Shown here in pieces: positions 27,709 to 35,621 of a DNA stretch of 64,000 bases (position 1 is the stretch's first letter; each line of letters begins with the position of its first letter). The DNA comes from Gammaproteobacteria bacterium (GTDB lineage: Bacteria > Pseudomonadota > Gammaproteobacteria > S012-40): contig JAOUMY010000012.1 of the NCBI GenBank assembly GCA_029881255.1, forward strand, positions 91,738-155,737, given 5' to 3'. Position numbers and translations under genes: made by a program. The notes under the pieces are model-generated. The model saw only the letters and a list, made by a program, of their open reading frames with translations, was not told where the DNA came from and made no database searches.

Positions 27709-27730
27709 GTATATCCCAAAAGAGATATAC
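27709..27730. promoter_or_regulatory. Inverted repeat, 7-base arms, 8-base spacer
   Basis: GTATATC and GATATAC are exact reverse complements separated by CCAAAAGA, about 155-175 bases upstream of dsrA. The 15-base centre-to-centre spacing suits a dimeric activator site. Function not shown. Confidence 0.4.
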
Positions 27731-28161
27731 GAATATAATCTCCTTATTTCAGATAGATACAATACCTTTTCTCATTTCGATATTGAATTGGGTCGCAACA
27801 GTGCAACGAGTAACCCATGTGATTATGTCGAACCAAGCAACGACGCGGGATGCGTACGCAGAGCAGTCACACGAAGCTGCATTATAACCACATGCTGAGT
27901 AAGGGTGAGTAGGTAAAACGGGTTCAAATGGTTTCAATTCAAATTGCTTGAGAGAGCGAATGGCGATAAAGACCTTAAGATATGAAATGTAACTACTTGG
28001 TTTTATTTTGTCTCTACTATATTGCCTAATATTAATAAGTAAAAAGGAATGATGACCGATAACTATCCCTATCGGGATATCGCGGTTGCAAACGATAGCC
28101 GGTAGTTTCCGACTCAACGGCCTGAAGCCCAAAATTGATCAACTAAAATCTCTATAGTGAT

Positions 28162-29088
28162 ATGTTAACTTTCAGCAAACTAGCCAGTAACCCGCATGCC
28201 TCCTTGATGAAACCCGCTACAAAACCAAAGCACCAGGTCGATTATGAGCGTTGGCGTCGGCAAAAATTGGCGGCCTATGAGAATACGCCATCATTGGTGA
28301 CAGCTCTGGCGAATCCTTTTGATATCACTGAAGATGAATATTCGAAGATATTGACGAACATAAAGCAATTCAATATGGCGCTTTATGCGACGGACTGTGG
28401 TGGTGTGGAAGACGATAATATACCGCGTCAGATAGGTAGACGTTTCGGTCTTGAAAACCTCGACAGGCATTTGTGCGCAGAAGAATCAGGCATTGCCGCG
28501 TTGCGATTTAATCCTGATCAATTGCATGGTGAATATATTCCCTATTCACGACGTGCGATCAATTGGCACACCGATGGATACTACAATAATCCGGAGCAGC
28601 GTATTAACGCGATGATCTTACAGTGTGTGAGTACCGCGGAGTCTGGAGGGGAAAACGCCGTCATGGACCCGGAGATACTGTATATACTGCTGCGAGATGA
28701 AAACCCAAGTTACATTGATGCGCTTTCCCGTAATAATGTGATGACTATTCCTGCTAATGAACAGGATGGGAAGGTCATAAGAGAAGCTCAAACGGGTCCG
28801 GTATTTTATAGTGATGAAGCCGGGAATCTTCACATGCGTTATACTGCGCGTACACGTAGTATCGAGTGGCTGGATGACCCTATGGTTAAGAAGGCTACAA
28901 CACGGATAACGCAAATTCTCAATGACCCACGTTCACCTTATATCTTTCGGTTCCGTATGAAGCCAGGGCAGGGCATTATTTGCAATAACGTGTTACATAT
29001 GCGTACGGCATTTGAAGACAACACGCGTACCGGCCAACATCGTTTGGTGTACCGAGCACGCTATTACGACAGAGTCAGGATTGAGTAG
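28162..29088 (+). CDS. TauD/TfdA-family Fe(II)/2-oxoglutarate dioxygenase
   Basis: A 308-residue protein with the TauD-like metal triad: HTDGYYN supplies the HxD pair near residue 139, and the distal histidine is in NNVLHMRTAFEDN near residue 280, followed by HRLVYRARYYD with the 2-oxoglutarate arginine region. These enzymes hydroxylate or desaturate small molecules, and TauD itself releases sulfite from taurine; the substrate here is unknown. It is the first gene of a four-gene operon divergent from dsr, with the 67-residue gene starting right after its TAG. ATG 28162 is used; ATG 28207 is possible, as the first 15 residues are not conserved-looking. Confidence 0.87.
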   Translation: MLTFSKLASNPHASLMKPATKPKHQVDYERWRRQKLAAYENTPSLVTALANPFDITEDEYSKILTNIKQFNMALYATDCGGVEDDNIPRQIGRRFGLENLDRHLCAEESGIAALRFNPDQLHGEYIPYSRRAINWHTDGYYNNPEQRINAMILQCVSTAESGGENAVMDPEILYILLRDENPSYIDALSRNNVMTIPANEQDGKVIREAQTGPVFYSDEAGNLHMRYTARTRSIEWLDDPMVKKATTRITQILNDPRSPYIFRFRMKPGQGIICNNVLHMRTAFEDNTRTGQHRLVYRARYYDRVRIE

Positions 29089-29292
29089 ATGGAAAAGCTG
29101 AGTGAAATAGCCGAATTGGATGCCCCGTTTAACAAGAAAATAACCTTTCAGAAAGTGGAATACGAAAACGGATTCCAGTTTTTACGTATGCGCATAAAGG
29201 AAGGCAAGCGATTCACGATTATCGATCTCGATGTCCATACAGCACAATCCTGTGCCGACACGATTAACCAATGGATAGGCCAACTGGACTAG
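29089..29292 (+). CDS. Small conserved-looking protein of unknown function
   Basis: A 67-residue acidic/basic mixed protein starting immediately after the dioxygenase stop and ending four bases before the Cas6-like gene. Alternating hydrophobic pattern (ITFQKVEYENGFQFLRMRI, FTIIDLDVHTAQSCADTI) suggests a small beta-strand plus helix fold. I do not recognise a family. Its place inside a tightly packed operon makes it a real gene. Confidence 0.75.
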   Translation: MEKLSEIAELDAPFNKKITFQKVEYENGFQFLRMRIKEGKRFTIIDLDVHTAQSCADTINQWIGQLD

Positions 29293-29296
29293 ATCA

Positions 29297-29953
29297 ATGT
29301 GGCAGGAAAAAAACCAGCACTATCGTGTTCCTGATGATGTCATTGAGGTGATCTTTAAGGTCGCCGGCAAGACACTTTGCAAGGAATATGAATCCCTACT
29401 CGCAGAGTCTCTGTACACGTTGTTTCCGACACTGCGAGAGATGGAAGATGTGGCGATTTTTCTCAATCATGCCATAGAAGAGGGGAACGGATGGTATATG
29501 GACGATGATCCCAGTGCGCCGTTGTATCTCTCACGTCGGACCAGACTGACATTACGTATCCCTTCAGTTCAGGAAGACGCGTTGCTTGCAGCGTTCAAGG
29601 ACGGGATATTAAACATCAAAGAACATGAACTGCGCCTCACGCATTCTCAGTCACGACTGCTTTCGCCTTCTGCGACTTTGTATGCACGGCATATCGTGTC
29701 TGGTGAAGACGATGAAGCGGCATTTGTGTCACGAATAATCGAAAAACTGCGTGATATGGAAATCCGGCCCAAGCGCCTTTTACCCGGAAAGGGAAGACAA
29801 ATTCAACTGGATGATCAGCAATTCTATACGCGTAGCCTGATGATTGCCGATCTTGAAAAAGACGAAGCGATACGTTTACAACAAAAAGGTCTTGGGCCAC
29901 TCCGTCATATCGGTTGTGGTGTGTTCGTTCCCTATAAATCCATTTCAGATTAA
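29297..29953 (+). CDS. Stand-alone Cas6/Cmx6-like protein (type I-MYXAN Cas6 family)
   Basis: A 218-residue protein resembling the Cas6/Cmx6 family of CRISPR RNA endonucleases. Diagnostic parts are an N-terminal ferredoxin-like strand (DVIEVIFKVAGKTLCKEYESLL), SRRTRLTLRIPS, a central LLSPSATLYARHIVSG, and the C-terminal glycine-rich loop GLGPLRHIGCGVFVP (residues 198-212) that contacts RNA in Cas6 proteins. Length is normal. No CRISPR array and no other cas gene occur in the window. It is third in an operon with a dioxygenase and two unknown genes beside dsr, so it probably acts on a host RNA or has been repurposed. Whether it keeps nuclease activity is not visible. Confidence 0.8.
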   Translation: MWQEKNQHYRVPDDVIEVIFKVAGKTLCKEYESLLAESLYTLFPTLREMEDVAIFLNHAIEEGNGWYMDDDPSAPLYLSRRTRLTLRIPSVQEDALLAAFKDGILNIKEHELRLTHSQSRLLSPSATLYARHIVSGEDDEAAFVSRIIEKLRDMEIRPKRLLPGKGRQIQLDDQQFYTRSLMIADLEKDEAIRLQQKGLGPLRHIGCGVFVPYKSISD

Positions 29954-29959
29954 CTTTCT

Positions 29960-30550
29960 ATGAGACTCAAATCCGGTTGGTTCAATAAGGACAAGCCTCG
30001 CTCTATTGCGGAACTCGGCGATGTCATGGGCTTTAATTTATGGTCTATTGCGGTCAATCGCGTCAAACATATGGAAGGGCAGGGATTCAAGGTCAACCTT
30101 CCCGCCCAGACCCTGGCTGTGATTGGCGAGTATCTGTTTTTCCTGATGCAGAAAATCGATCGCTATGTTTATAGCCGTTTGCCGCAGGAACAGCGCAATG
30201 CGTTCATTCAGTCCCTGGCAAAAAAGCTGATCAATACTATGGTAGAAAATCAGTTTGATGCCCACGGCGCCGGTGATTACGCCACGCCATTTATTGTACG
30301 TATGAATGAAGCTCTCGGCGCCTATGCCCGCTTCGACGATGCCCGGGATGAAAGCGAGGCCTCTTACCCTTCTTTGGTCTATCTTGGCGATAGTATTGAA
30401 AACCTTGTGAAGGATTTGAATCAGGGATGGGTTAAGGAGCAGGTCATTGAAATCGAGGGCCTCGGCGCCGTGGAAAGTCTGATGCGCGTGTTGCCAAGAA
30501 TAGTCGAAAGTGCAGAGAATGTTGATAATAATCAAGATTCTGTGGAGTAA
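29960..30550 (+). CDS. Conserved-looking protein of unknown function, last gene of the Cas6-like operon
   Basis: A 196-residue soluble, mostly helical protein. It begins six bases after the Cas6-like stop, so it is translated from the same message. Features are a basic N-terminus (MRLKSGWFNKDKPRS), aromatic/hydrophobic helices (LAVIGEYLFFLMQKIDRYVYSRL) and an acidic C-terminus. I recognise no domain. It may be a partner of the Cas6-like protein or the dioxygenase. Confidence 0.8.
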   Translation: MRLKSGWFNKDKPRSIAELGDVMGFNLWSIAVNRVKHMEGQGFKVNLPAQTLAVIGEYLFFLMQKIDRYVYSRLPQEQRNAFIQSLAKKLINTMVENQFDAHGAGDYATPFIVRMNEALGAYARFDDARDESEASYPSLVYLGDSIENLVKDLNQGWVKEQVIEIEGLGAVESLMRVLPRIVESAENVDNNQDSVE

Positions 30551-30657
30551 ATATAAAGAGCACTTAATAAAGTGCTTTAACAAAAGTTAAACTGAATTCT
30601 CAGCTTGTCGTTACCGATACAGTCAGTACGCCGCTAATTCCATCGAGACTGTGTCGC

Positions 30658-31164
30658 ATGAGTGAACAACCGTCATCCCTGTGGGGAAGCCTGTTTCGCG
30701 CAAAAGAGCCCTGGTATGAAGAAGTCATGTCACTCTGGGCGCGCACGCCGTTCTTTGCCAATATTCCTGAACGAGAAATAATTAAACTTGCCAAGGTAAT
30801 GCATCCTCGTAAATTTAACGCCGAGGAATTCATTTTTCGCTACGGTGACCAAGGTGCGGGCGCGGCGATGATTATTTCTGGTGCAGTAGAAATCAGTTAT
30901 CAGGGCACGGTATTGGCCACATTACAGCGTGGAGATTTCTTCGGAGAAATTGCACTCGTACTTGATGAGCGGCGCACTGCAGATGCGGTGGCCAAAGAGC
31001 CCTGTGAGGTCGTATTTTTTTTACGCCCGGATTTGGATGAATGGATTGCGCGAGCACCGCAACATGGCGCTCGTCTAAGCACAAACCTGGCGCATGTTCT
31101 GGCCAAACGACTATTACACGCAAACAAGATGCTCGCCGACGAGAGGAAACGACATGTGGGCTAG
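30658..31164 (+). CDS. Cyclic nucleotide-binding domain protein
   Basis: A 168-residue protein with one CRP-like nucleotide-binding domain (residues about 30-140). The phosphate-binding cassette GDFFGEIALVLDERRTADAVA is well formed, including the glutamate and arginine that bind cyclic nucleotide. There is no helix-turn-helix, so it is not a transcription factor. Its 3' end overlaps the permease gene by 11 bases, so it may regulate that transporter. Confidence 0.88.
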   Translation: MSEQPSSLWGSLFRAKEPWYEEVMSLWARTPFFANIPEREIIKLAKVMHPRKFNAEEFIFRYGDQGAGAAMIISGAVEISYQGTVLATLQRGDFFGEIALVLDERRTADAVAKEPCEVVFFLRPDLDEWIARAPQHGARLSTNLAHVLAKRLLHANKMLADERKRHVG

Positions 31165-32212
31165 CGTAATCGTGCATCCTGTTTCGCGAGCACTGACGCT
31201 TTATCTGTTATTGCTCGTCGTCGTGGTTGTTGTCAGTCTGGTGTTCAAGCCCGTACTGTTACCACTGGCTGCCTCGTTTATTCTATATGCTGTCTTGTAT
31301 CCCATGGTAGCCAAGCTACAGGGAAATGGGTTTAGTGATAGTTGGTCGATTACCTTAGTTTTACTTCTACTGACGATCTTCATTATTGGTAGCGTAGTGC
31401 TGCTTTTTCCTTTGCTGCTTGAGCAGATCCAGGAATTACAGACACGACTTCCTTTGATGTGGCAAAAACTGTCTGCCTTTGTTGATGCCTTCGGCAAGGC
31501 ATTACGTGCATCTATGGGCGTAGAATTCGACACAGAAAAAGTTATCAAACGTACGCTGGAAAACATTCAGTCTACCGGCGCCTCTATCGTTGTCTCCTCA
31601 GCAGGCACCATGATGCAGGTGGCGATGGCACTGTTTCTTGTCCCTCTGATCACTTTTTTTCTTTTACGGGACTACCGCAATATGCGTAACCGTTTTATGG
31701 GCTGGCTGCCCAACGCAGGTTTCGAATTAGGGTGGTTGATCTATCACGCAGTCGCCAGACAACTGCAACAGTATCTGCGCGGCGTGATGTTGCAATCGAG
31801 CATTATCGCTGTCTTCGCCAGTATTGGTTTTTATTTAATCGGCGTTGATATGGCCTTTCTGTTTGGTGTTCTGACAGGCCTGTTTAATCTCATCCCGTAT
31901 ATTGGACCACCGTTGGCGATTATCCCCCCGTTACTGGTGAGTCTAGGTGGGGATGAGGTAACCACCTTAATGATGGTCGGTATTCCCGTAGTCGTTTTGG
32001 CGGCACAACTGCTCGATAACCTGGTGATTGTACCTACGCTTATTGCTAATACCGTTAATCTACACCCACTCGTGGTGTTGCTTGGCATCATTATTTTTGG
32101 GGCGCTATTTGGATTTATCGGTATGCTCATCGCGATTCCATTCATGGCAGTATCCAACATCATATTTGCCTCTCTTGTGTTTGGTCTTCAGGGAAGCGAC
32201 GCACCACAATAA
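31154..32212 (+). CDS. AI-2E-family (PerM-like) membrane transporter
   Basis: A 352-residue membrane protein with about seven to eight transmembrane segments, including the N-terminal pair (YLLLLVVVVVVSLVF; FILYAVLYPMVAKL), a soluble central region with amphipathic helices (residues about 100-160), and a glycine/proline-rich C-terminal half (GVLTGLFNLIPYIGPPLAIIPPLL) diagnostic for this family. The family includes TqsA and sodium/proton exchangers; the substrate is unknown. ATG 31154 has GAGAGGAA upstream; an upstream frame to 31094 overlaps the previous gene and is not used. Confidence 0.88.
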   Translation: MWASVIVHPVSRALTLYLLLLVVVVVVSLVFKPVLLPLAASFILYAVLYPMVAKLQGNGFSDSWSITLVLLLLTIFIIGSVVLLFPLLLEQIQELQTRLPLMWQKLSAFVDAFGKALRASMGVEFDTEKVIKRTLENIQSTGASIVVSSAGTMMQVAMALFLVPLITFFLLRDYRNMRNRFMGWLPNAGFELGWLIYHAVARQLQQYLRGVMLQSSIIAVFASIGFYLIGVDMAFLFGVLTGLFNLIPYIGPPLAIIPPLLVSLGGDEVTTLMMVGIPVVVLAAQLLDNLVIVPTLIANTVNLHPLVVLLGIIIFGALFGFIGMLIAIPFMAVSNIIFASLVFGLQGSDAPQ

Positions 32213-32293
32213 CGCACTTGCGGTAGTATTCATGCTTCGTAACAGTGCTTTATCAAGTGGATTCTTTTCTCCTTTATTTATCAAAAAAACCTT

Positions 32294-32314
32294 TATTGTT
32301 TAATATAAACAATA
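32294..32314. promoter_or_regulatory. AT-rich perfect inverted repeat upstream of the FNT channel gene
   Basis: TATTGTTTA-ATA-TAAACAATA, a perfect 9-base inverted repeat with a 3-base centre, lies about 115 bases before the channel gene. It lacks a following T-run, so an operator is more likely than a terminator for the permease gene. Function inferred. Confidence 0.45.
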
Positions 32315-32429
32315 GGATAGGTTTCGTGTTTTAAGTTGGCCTGTGATTTGCGATAGCGCTTGCACGTAGCGTCGTTCTCAATACGATCAAAACGTCAAAA
32401 ACTTATTTGTTGTCGATGGAGAAAAACAC

Positions 32430-33242
32430 ATGGCTTATCTCGCACCTTCGGAATTCGTCACCAAGATGGTGGACGCTGGCGAATCAAAAATCTATATGTC
32501 TACACGTGACACCATAATTAGAGCGTACATGGCAGGCGCTATACTCGGGCTGGCTGCGGTATTTGCAATAACGGTAGCTGTAACAACAGGCTCGACAATT
32601 CTGGGCGCGGTACTTTTCCCGGTTGGATTTTGTATGTTGTATCTGATGGGTTTTGATCTACTCACAGGAGTATTCGTTCTTACGCCGTTGGCGTGGCTCG
32701 ACAAACGACCTGGAGTCACGATCGGTGCGATATTGAAAAACTGGGGACTGGTGTTTGTTGGTAACTTCGCTGGAGCATTGACTACCGCACTGATGATGGC
32801 AGTCGTGTTTACCTATGGTTTTACGACTGAGCCGGGAGCAGTTGGTCAAAAGATCGCAGGCATTGGAGAGGCCCGTACGTTGGGCTATGCCGAACATGGT
32901 ATGGCTGGATGGTTGACCATATTTCTTCGCGGTATGTTGTGTAACTGGATGGTTTCCATGGGTGTCGTTGGCGCAATGATTTCAACTACTGTCAGCGGCA
33001 AGGTACTGGCGATGTGGATGCCTATCATGCTGTTCTTTTTTATGGGCTTTGAACACTCAGTTGTAAATATGTTTCTATTTCCTTCCGCCATGATTATGGG
33101 TGGTGATTTCTCTGTCATGGATTACTTCTGGTGGAATGAAATCCCGACTGCATTGGGCAATCTGGTTGGCGGACTTGCATTTACCGGACTGACTTTGTAC
33201 AGCACCCATGTACGTACAGCGCCAAAGCGCAATTTCAGTTAA
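32430..33242 (+). CDS. Formate/nitrite transporter-family channel (FocA/NirC-like)
   Basis: A 270-residue membrane protein of the FNT family: six hydrophobic segments with the family motifs LYLMGFDLLTGVF, KNWGLVFVGNFAG, RGMLCNWMVSMGV and MGFEHSVVNMF, the last with the pore histidine. FNT channels pass formate, nitrite or hydrosulfide, and some are found with cyanase, where cyanate or nitrite is the presumed cargo. It heads an operon with a PP2C-kinase fusion and cynS, though a terminator follows its stop closely. RBS is GGAG at about 7 bases before ATG. Confidence 0.92.
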   Translation: MAYLAPSEFVTKMVDAGESKIYMSTRDTIIRAYMAGAILGLAAVFAITVAVTTGSTILGAVLFPVGFCMLYLMGFDLLTGVFVLTPLAWLDKRPGVTIGAILKNWGLVFVGNFAGALTTALMMAVVFTYGFTTEPGAVGQKIAGIGEARTLGYAEHGMAGWLTIFLRGMLCNWMVSMGVVGAMISTTVSGKVLAMWMPIMLFFFMGFEHSVVNMFLFPSAMIMGGDFSVMDYFWWNEIPTALGNLVGGLAFTGLTLYSTHVRTAPKRNFS

Positions 33243-33260
33243 TAATAAAACTTAGGAATC

Positions 33261-33287
33261 CCCGGCTCAACAATGAGCCGGGCTTTT
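33261..33287 (+). terminator. Rho-independent terminator after the FNT gene
   Basis: A perfect 9-base-pair GC-rich stem (CCCGGCTCA / TGAGCCGGG) with an ACAA loop is followed by CTTTT. It sits 18 bases after the channel gene stop and 15 before the phosphatase-kinase ATG, so read-through would be needed for operon expression; it may act as an attenuator. Confidence 0.8.
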
Positions 33288-33301
33288 ATCCGGAAGTATC
33301 T

Positions 33302-35035
33302 ATGCAGAAGCAACTCCAGGTTGCGCTGGGACAGTATTCTGACAAGGGCCGAAAAGCCAAAAATCAGGATTTCCACGGCGCATTTATTCCCAAGGAACCT
33401 ATGCTCAGTAGTAAAGGGATTGCGATTGCACTCGCCGATGGCATCAGCAGCAGTGACGTCAGTCAGATCGCCAGTGAGTCTGCAGTTAAAGGCTTTCTTG
33501 AAGATTATTACTGCACATCCGATGCGTGGTCGGTAAAAACATCGGCCAGTCGCGTGATCCTGGCGGTAAATTCCTGGCTACATTCTCAGACTAGGCAAAG
33601 TGAGTTTTGTTATGACCAGGATAGGGGGTTTGTCTGTACTTTTAGTGCCCTGATTCTGAAGTCGACAACCGCGCATATCTTACACGCTGGCGATACTCGT
33701 GTTTATCGATTACGAAAAAACACGCTTGAACAATTGACTGAAGATCATCGTCTGTGGATTTCAAAAGATAAGAGTTATCTCAACCGTGCACTTGGCGTTA
33801 ATCTGCAACTTGAAGTGGATTATCGAAATCTTTCCGTGGAAGTGGGTGATGTGTTTATTATGGCCACGGACGGCGTTTATGAGTTTACGTCTCAGCAATT
33901 TATTATTGATGCGGTTCAACAAGGCGGAAATGCGCTGGATGACATCGCAAAAACGATAGTCGAGTATGCCTATGCCCAGGGCAGCGAAGACAATCTCACG
34001 CTGCAAATTGCCAAAGTGAGCGAACTTCCATTGGCTGACGCCGATGAGATCTACCAGCAGATGACGGTTTTGCCGTTTCCCCCAATGCTCGAAGCCAGGA
34101 TGCAATTCGACGGCTTTGAAATTATACGGGAGATACATGCCAGCAGTCGCAGCCATGTTTTTCTGGCCAGAGACAGCGAAAGCGGACAACAGGTAGCGAT
34201 CAAAATACCGTCTGTCGATTTGCGCAATGAGGCCAGCTATCTGGAGCGTTTTTTGATGGAGGAATGGGTGGCAAGGCGTGTTCATAGCGCTAATATCCTC
34301 AAACCTTGCCTGCAAACACGCAAACGCAACTATATCTACTTAGTCACCGAATACATAGAAGGTCAGAACCTGGCGCAGTGGATGATAGACAATCCGCGCC
34401 CCGATATTGAAACGGTTAGAGGCATCATTGAGCAAATTGCCAATGGTCTGCGCGCATTTCATCGCCTTGAAATGTTGCATCAGGATTTGCGCCCAAACAA
34501 TATCATGATTGATCACAACGGTACTGTGAAGATAATAGATTTTGGTTCAACTCTAGTAGCAGCTATCGAGGAAATTGCCACGCCAATCGCGCAAAGTCCT
34601 ATTCCAGGAACGGCGCAATTTACGGCACCGGAATACTTTCTAGGTGAGGGGGGGACAACTCGGTCCGACCAGTTTTCTTTAGCGGTTATTGCCTATCAAA
34701 TGTTATCGGGTAGACTCCCCTATGGCACGCAGGTCGCGAAGACGCGAAGTAAAGCTGCCCAGGCGCGTCTGCGTTATCTATCGGTACTCGACGAGGATCG
34801 CGAAATACCCGCGTGGGTGGACGATTGTTTGCGTAAAGCACTGCACCCCAATCCGGCAAAACGTTACGCTCTATTGTCGGAATTCACCTTCGACTTGCGA
34901 CATCCCAACAAAGAATTTCTAAACAAAACGCTTCCGCCCTTGATGGAACGTAATCCCTTGCGCTTTTGGCAAGGTGTCTCAGCAATACTGACCATAATTA
35001 TTGTCGTGCTACTGTTTCGACTCAACAGTGTCTGA
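33302..35035 (+). CDS. PP2C phosphatase-serine/threonine kinase fusion with C-terminal membrane anchor
   Basis: A 577-residue bifunctional regulator. Residues 1-240 are a PP2C phosphatase (GRKAKNQDFHG, IALADGISS, HAGDTRVYR, MATDGVYEF, SEDNLTLQIAKV). Residues about 270-530 are a kinase domain with VAIKIP (Lys301), HQDLRPNNI (Asp395, Q in place of the usual R of HRD) and DFG (Asp413). The glycine-rich loop is degenerate (REIHASSRSHVFLARD, no GxGxxG). A single C-terminal membrane helix (about 553-573) anchors it. GGAAG lies 6 bases before the ATG. Position between an FNT channel and cynS suggests it controls anion uptake by phosphorylation. Confidence 0.9.
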   Translation: MQKQLQVALGQYSDKGRKAKNQDFHGAFIPKEPMLSSKGIAIALADGISSSDVSQIASESAVKGFLEDYYCTSDAWSVKTSASRVILAVNSWLHSQTRQSEFCYDQDRGFVCTFSALILKSTTAHILHAGDTRVYRLRKNTLEQLTEDHRLWISKDKSYLNRALGVNLQLEVDYRNLSVEVGDVFIMATDGVYEFTSQQFIIDAVQQGGNALDDIAKTIVEYAYAQGSEDNLTLQIAKVSELPLADADEIYQQMTVLPFPPMLEARMQFDGFEIIREIHASSRSHVFLARDSESGQQVAIKIPSVDLRNEASYLERFLMEEWVARRVHSANILKPCLQTRKRNYIYLVTEYIEGQNLAQWMIDNPRPDIETVRGIIEQIANGLRAFHRLEMLHQDLRPNNIMIDHNGTVKIIDFGSTLVAAIEEIATPIAQSPIPGTAQFTAPEYFLGEGGTTRSDQFSLAVIAYQMLSGRLPYGTQVAKTRSKAAQARLRYLSVLDEDREIPAWVDDCLRKALHPNPAKRYALLSEFTFDLRHPNKEFLNKTLPPLMERNPLRFWQGVSAILTIIIVVLLFRLNSV

Positions 35036-35077
35036 TTTACAGACACACTACAAGCCAAGCGCTAAAAGGAGCTCTCT

Positions 35078-35521
35078 ATGACTCGTGATGAACTGACGCA
35101 ATTGATACTTCAGGCCAAACGCCGCAAAAAGCTTAAGTGGGCCCAATTGGCGGAATTGACAGGCCACAGTAAGGAATGGACGACGGCCGCATTGATGGGA
35201 CAGATGACGCTGAATGACGAACAGGCGAAAGCGATAGTTTCGGCCCTTGAGTTGCCCGCTGATGCAGTAGATTTATTGCAAGTCGTGCCATATAAAGGCT
35301 CACTGCCGACCGCTGTGCCCACCGATCCGTTGATTTATCGCTTTTATGAGTTAGTCAATGTGTATGGCAGCAGTATCAAAGAACTCATCCATGAAGAATT
35401 CGGCGACGGTATTATGAGCGCCATCGATTTTTCCATGGATATCACTAGGCAGCCTGATCCTAACGGCGACAGGGTAAAGATTGTGATGAGTGGAAAGTTT
35501 CTTTCCTACAAGACCTACTGA
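35078..35521 (+). CDS. cynS: Cyanate hydratase (cyanase)
   Basis: A 147-residue cyanase. The N-terminal helical domain (LTQLILQAKRRKKLKWAQLAELTG) and the C-terminal catalytic region PLIYRFYELVNVYGSSIKELIHEEFGDGIMSAIDF are typical; the catalytic Arg, Glu and Ser residues of the family are present in RFYE and DGIMSAIDF. Cyanase converts cyanate and bicarbonate to ammonia and CO2, serving nitrogen supply and detoxification. GGAG 6 bases before ATG; 42 bases after the kinase gene. Confidence 0.96.
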   Translation: MTRDELTQLILQAKRRKKLKWAQLAELTGHSKEWTTAALMGQMTLNDEQAKAIVSALELPADAVDLLQVVPYKGSLPTAVPTDPLIYRFYELVNVYGSSIKELIHEEFGDGIMSAIDFSMDITRQPDPNGDRVKIVMSGKFLSYKTY

Positions 35522-35537
35522 CACACAAATGTGATTG

Positions 35538-35564
35538 GCGGCAACATCAAAAAGATGTTGCCGC
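35538..35564 (+). terminator. Hairpin after cynS
   Basis: A perfect 11-base-pair stem (GCGGCAACATC / GATGTTGCCGC) with an AAAAA loop starts 17 bases after cynS. The T-tract behind it is weak (ATCGAATTTCG), so it is a probable but not textbook terminator. Confidence 0.7.
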
Positions 35565-35621
35565 ATCGAATTTCGCTTTATGATAGGTAGCGTATCTGAC
35601 CAGAATGAATAGGCTGCAAAC

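Larger units (their letters stand above)
27555..28161. promoter_or_regulatory. Divergent regulatory region between dsrA and the dioxygenase/Cas6-like operon
   Basis: About 607 bases with no convincing gene separate two divergent operons. The region is AT-rich and holds three inverted repeats: GAGAACGTTCTC at 27585-27596, GTATATC-N8-GATATAC at 27709-27730 and TATCCC-N4-GGGATA at 28064-28079. Promoters for both operons must lie here, but I cannot place -35/-10 boxes with confidence. Confidence 0.7.

Noticed and set aside
27686..27898. 70-codon frame in the dsr divergent region
   Set aside because: Opens in a promoter region, has no convincing ribosome site and the protein (with a cysteine-rich end) looks random; inverted repeats lie inside it.
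29297..29953. CRISPR array near the Cas6-like gene
   Set aside because: I looked on both sides for regularly spaced 28-37-base repeats and saw none.
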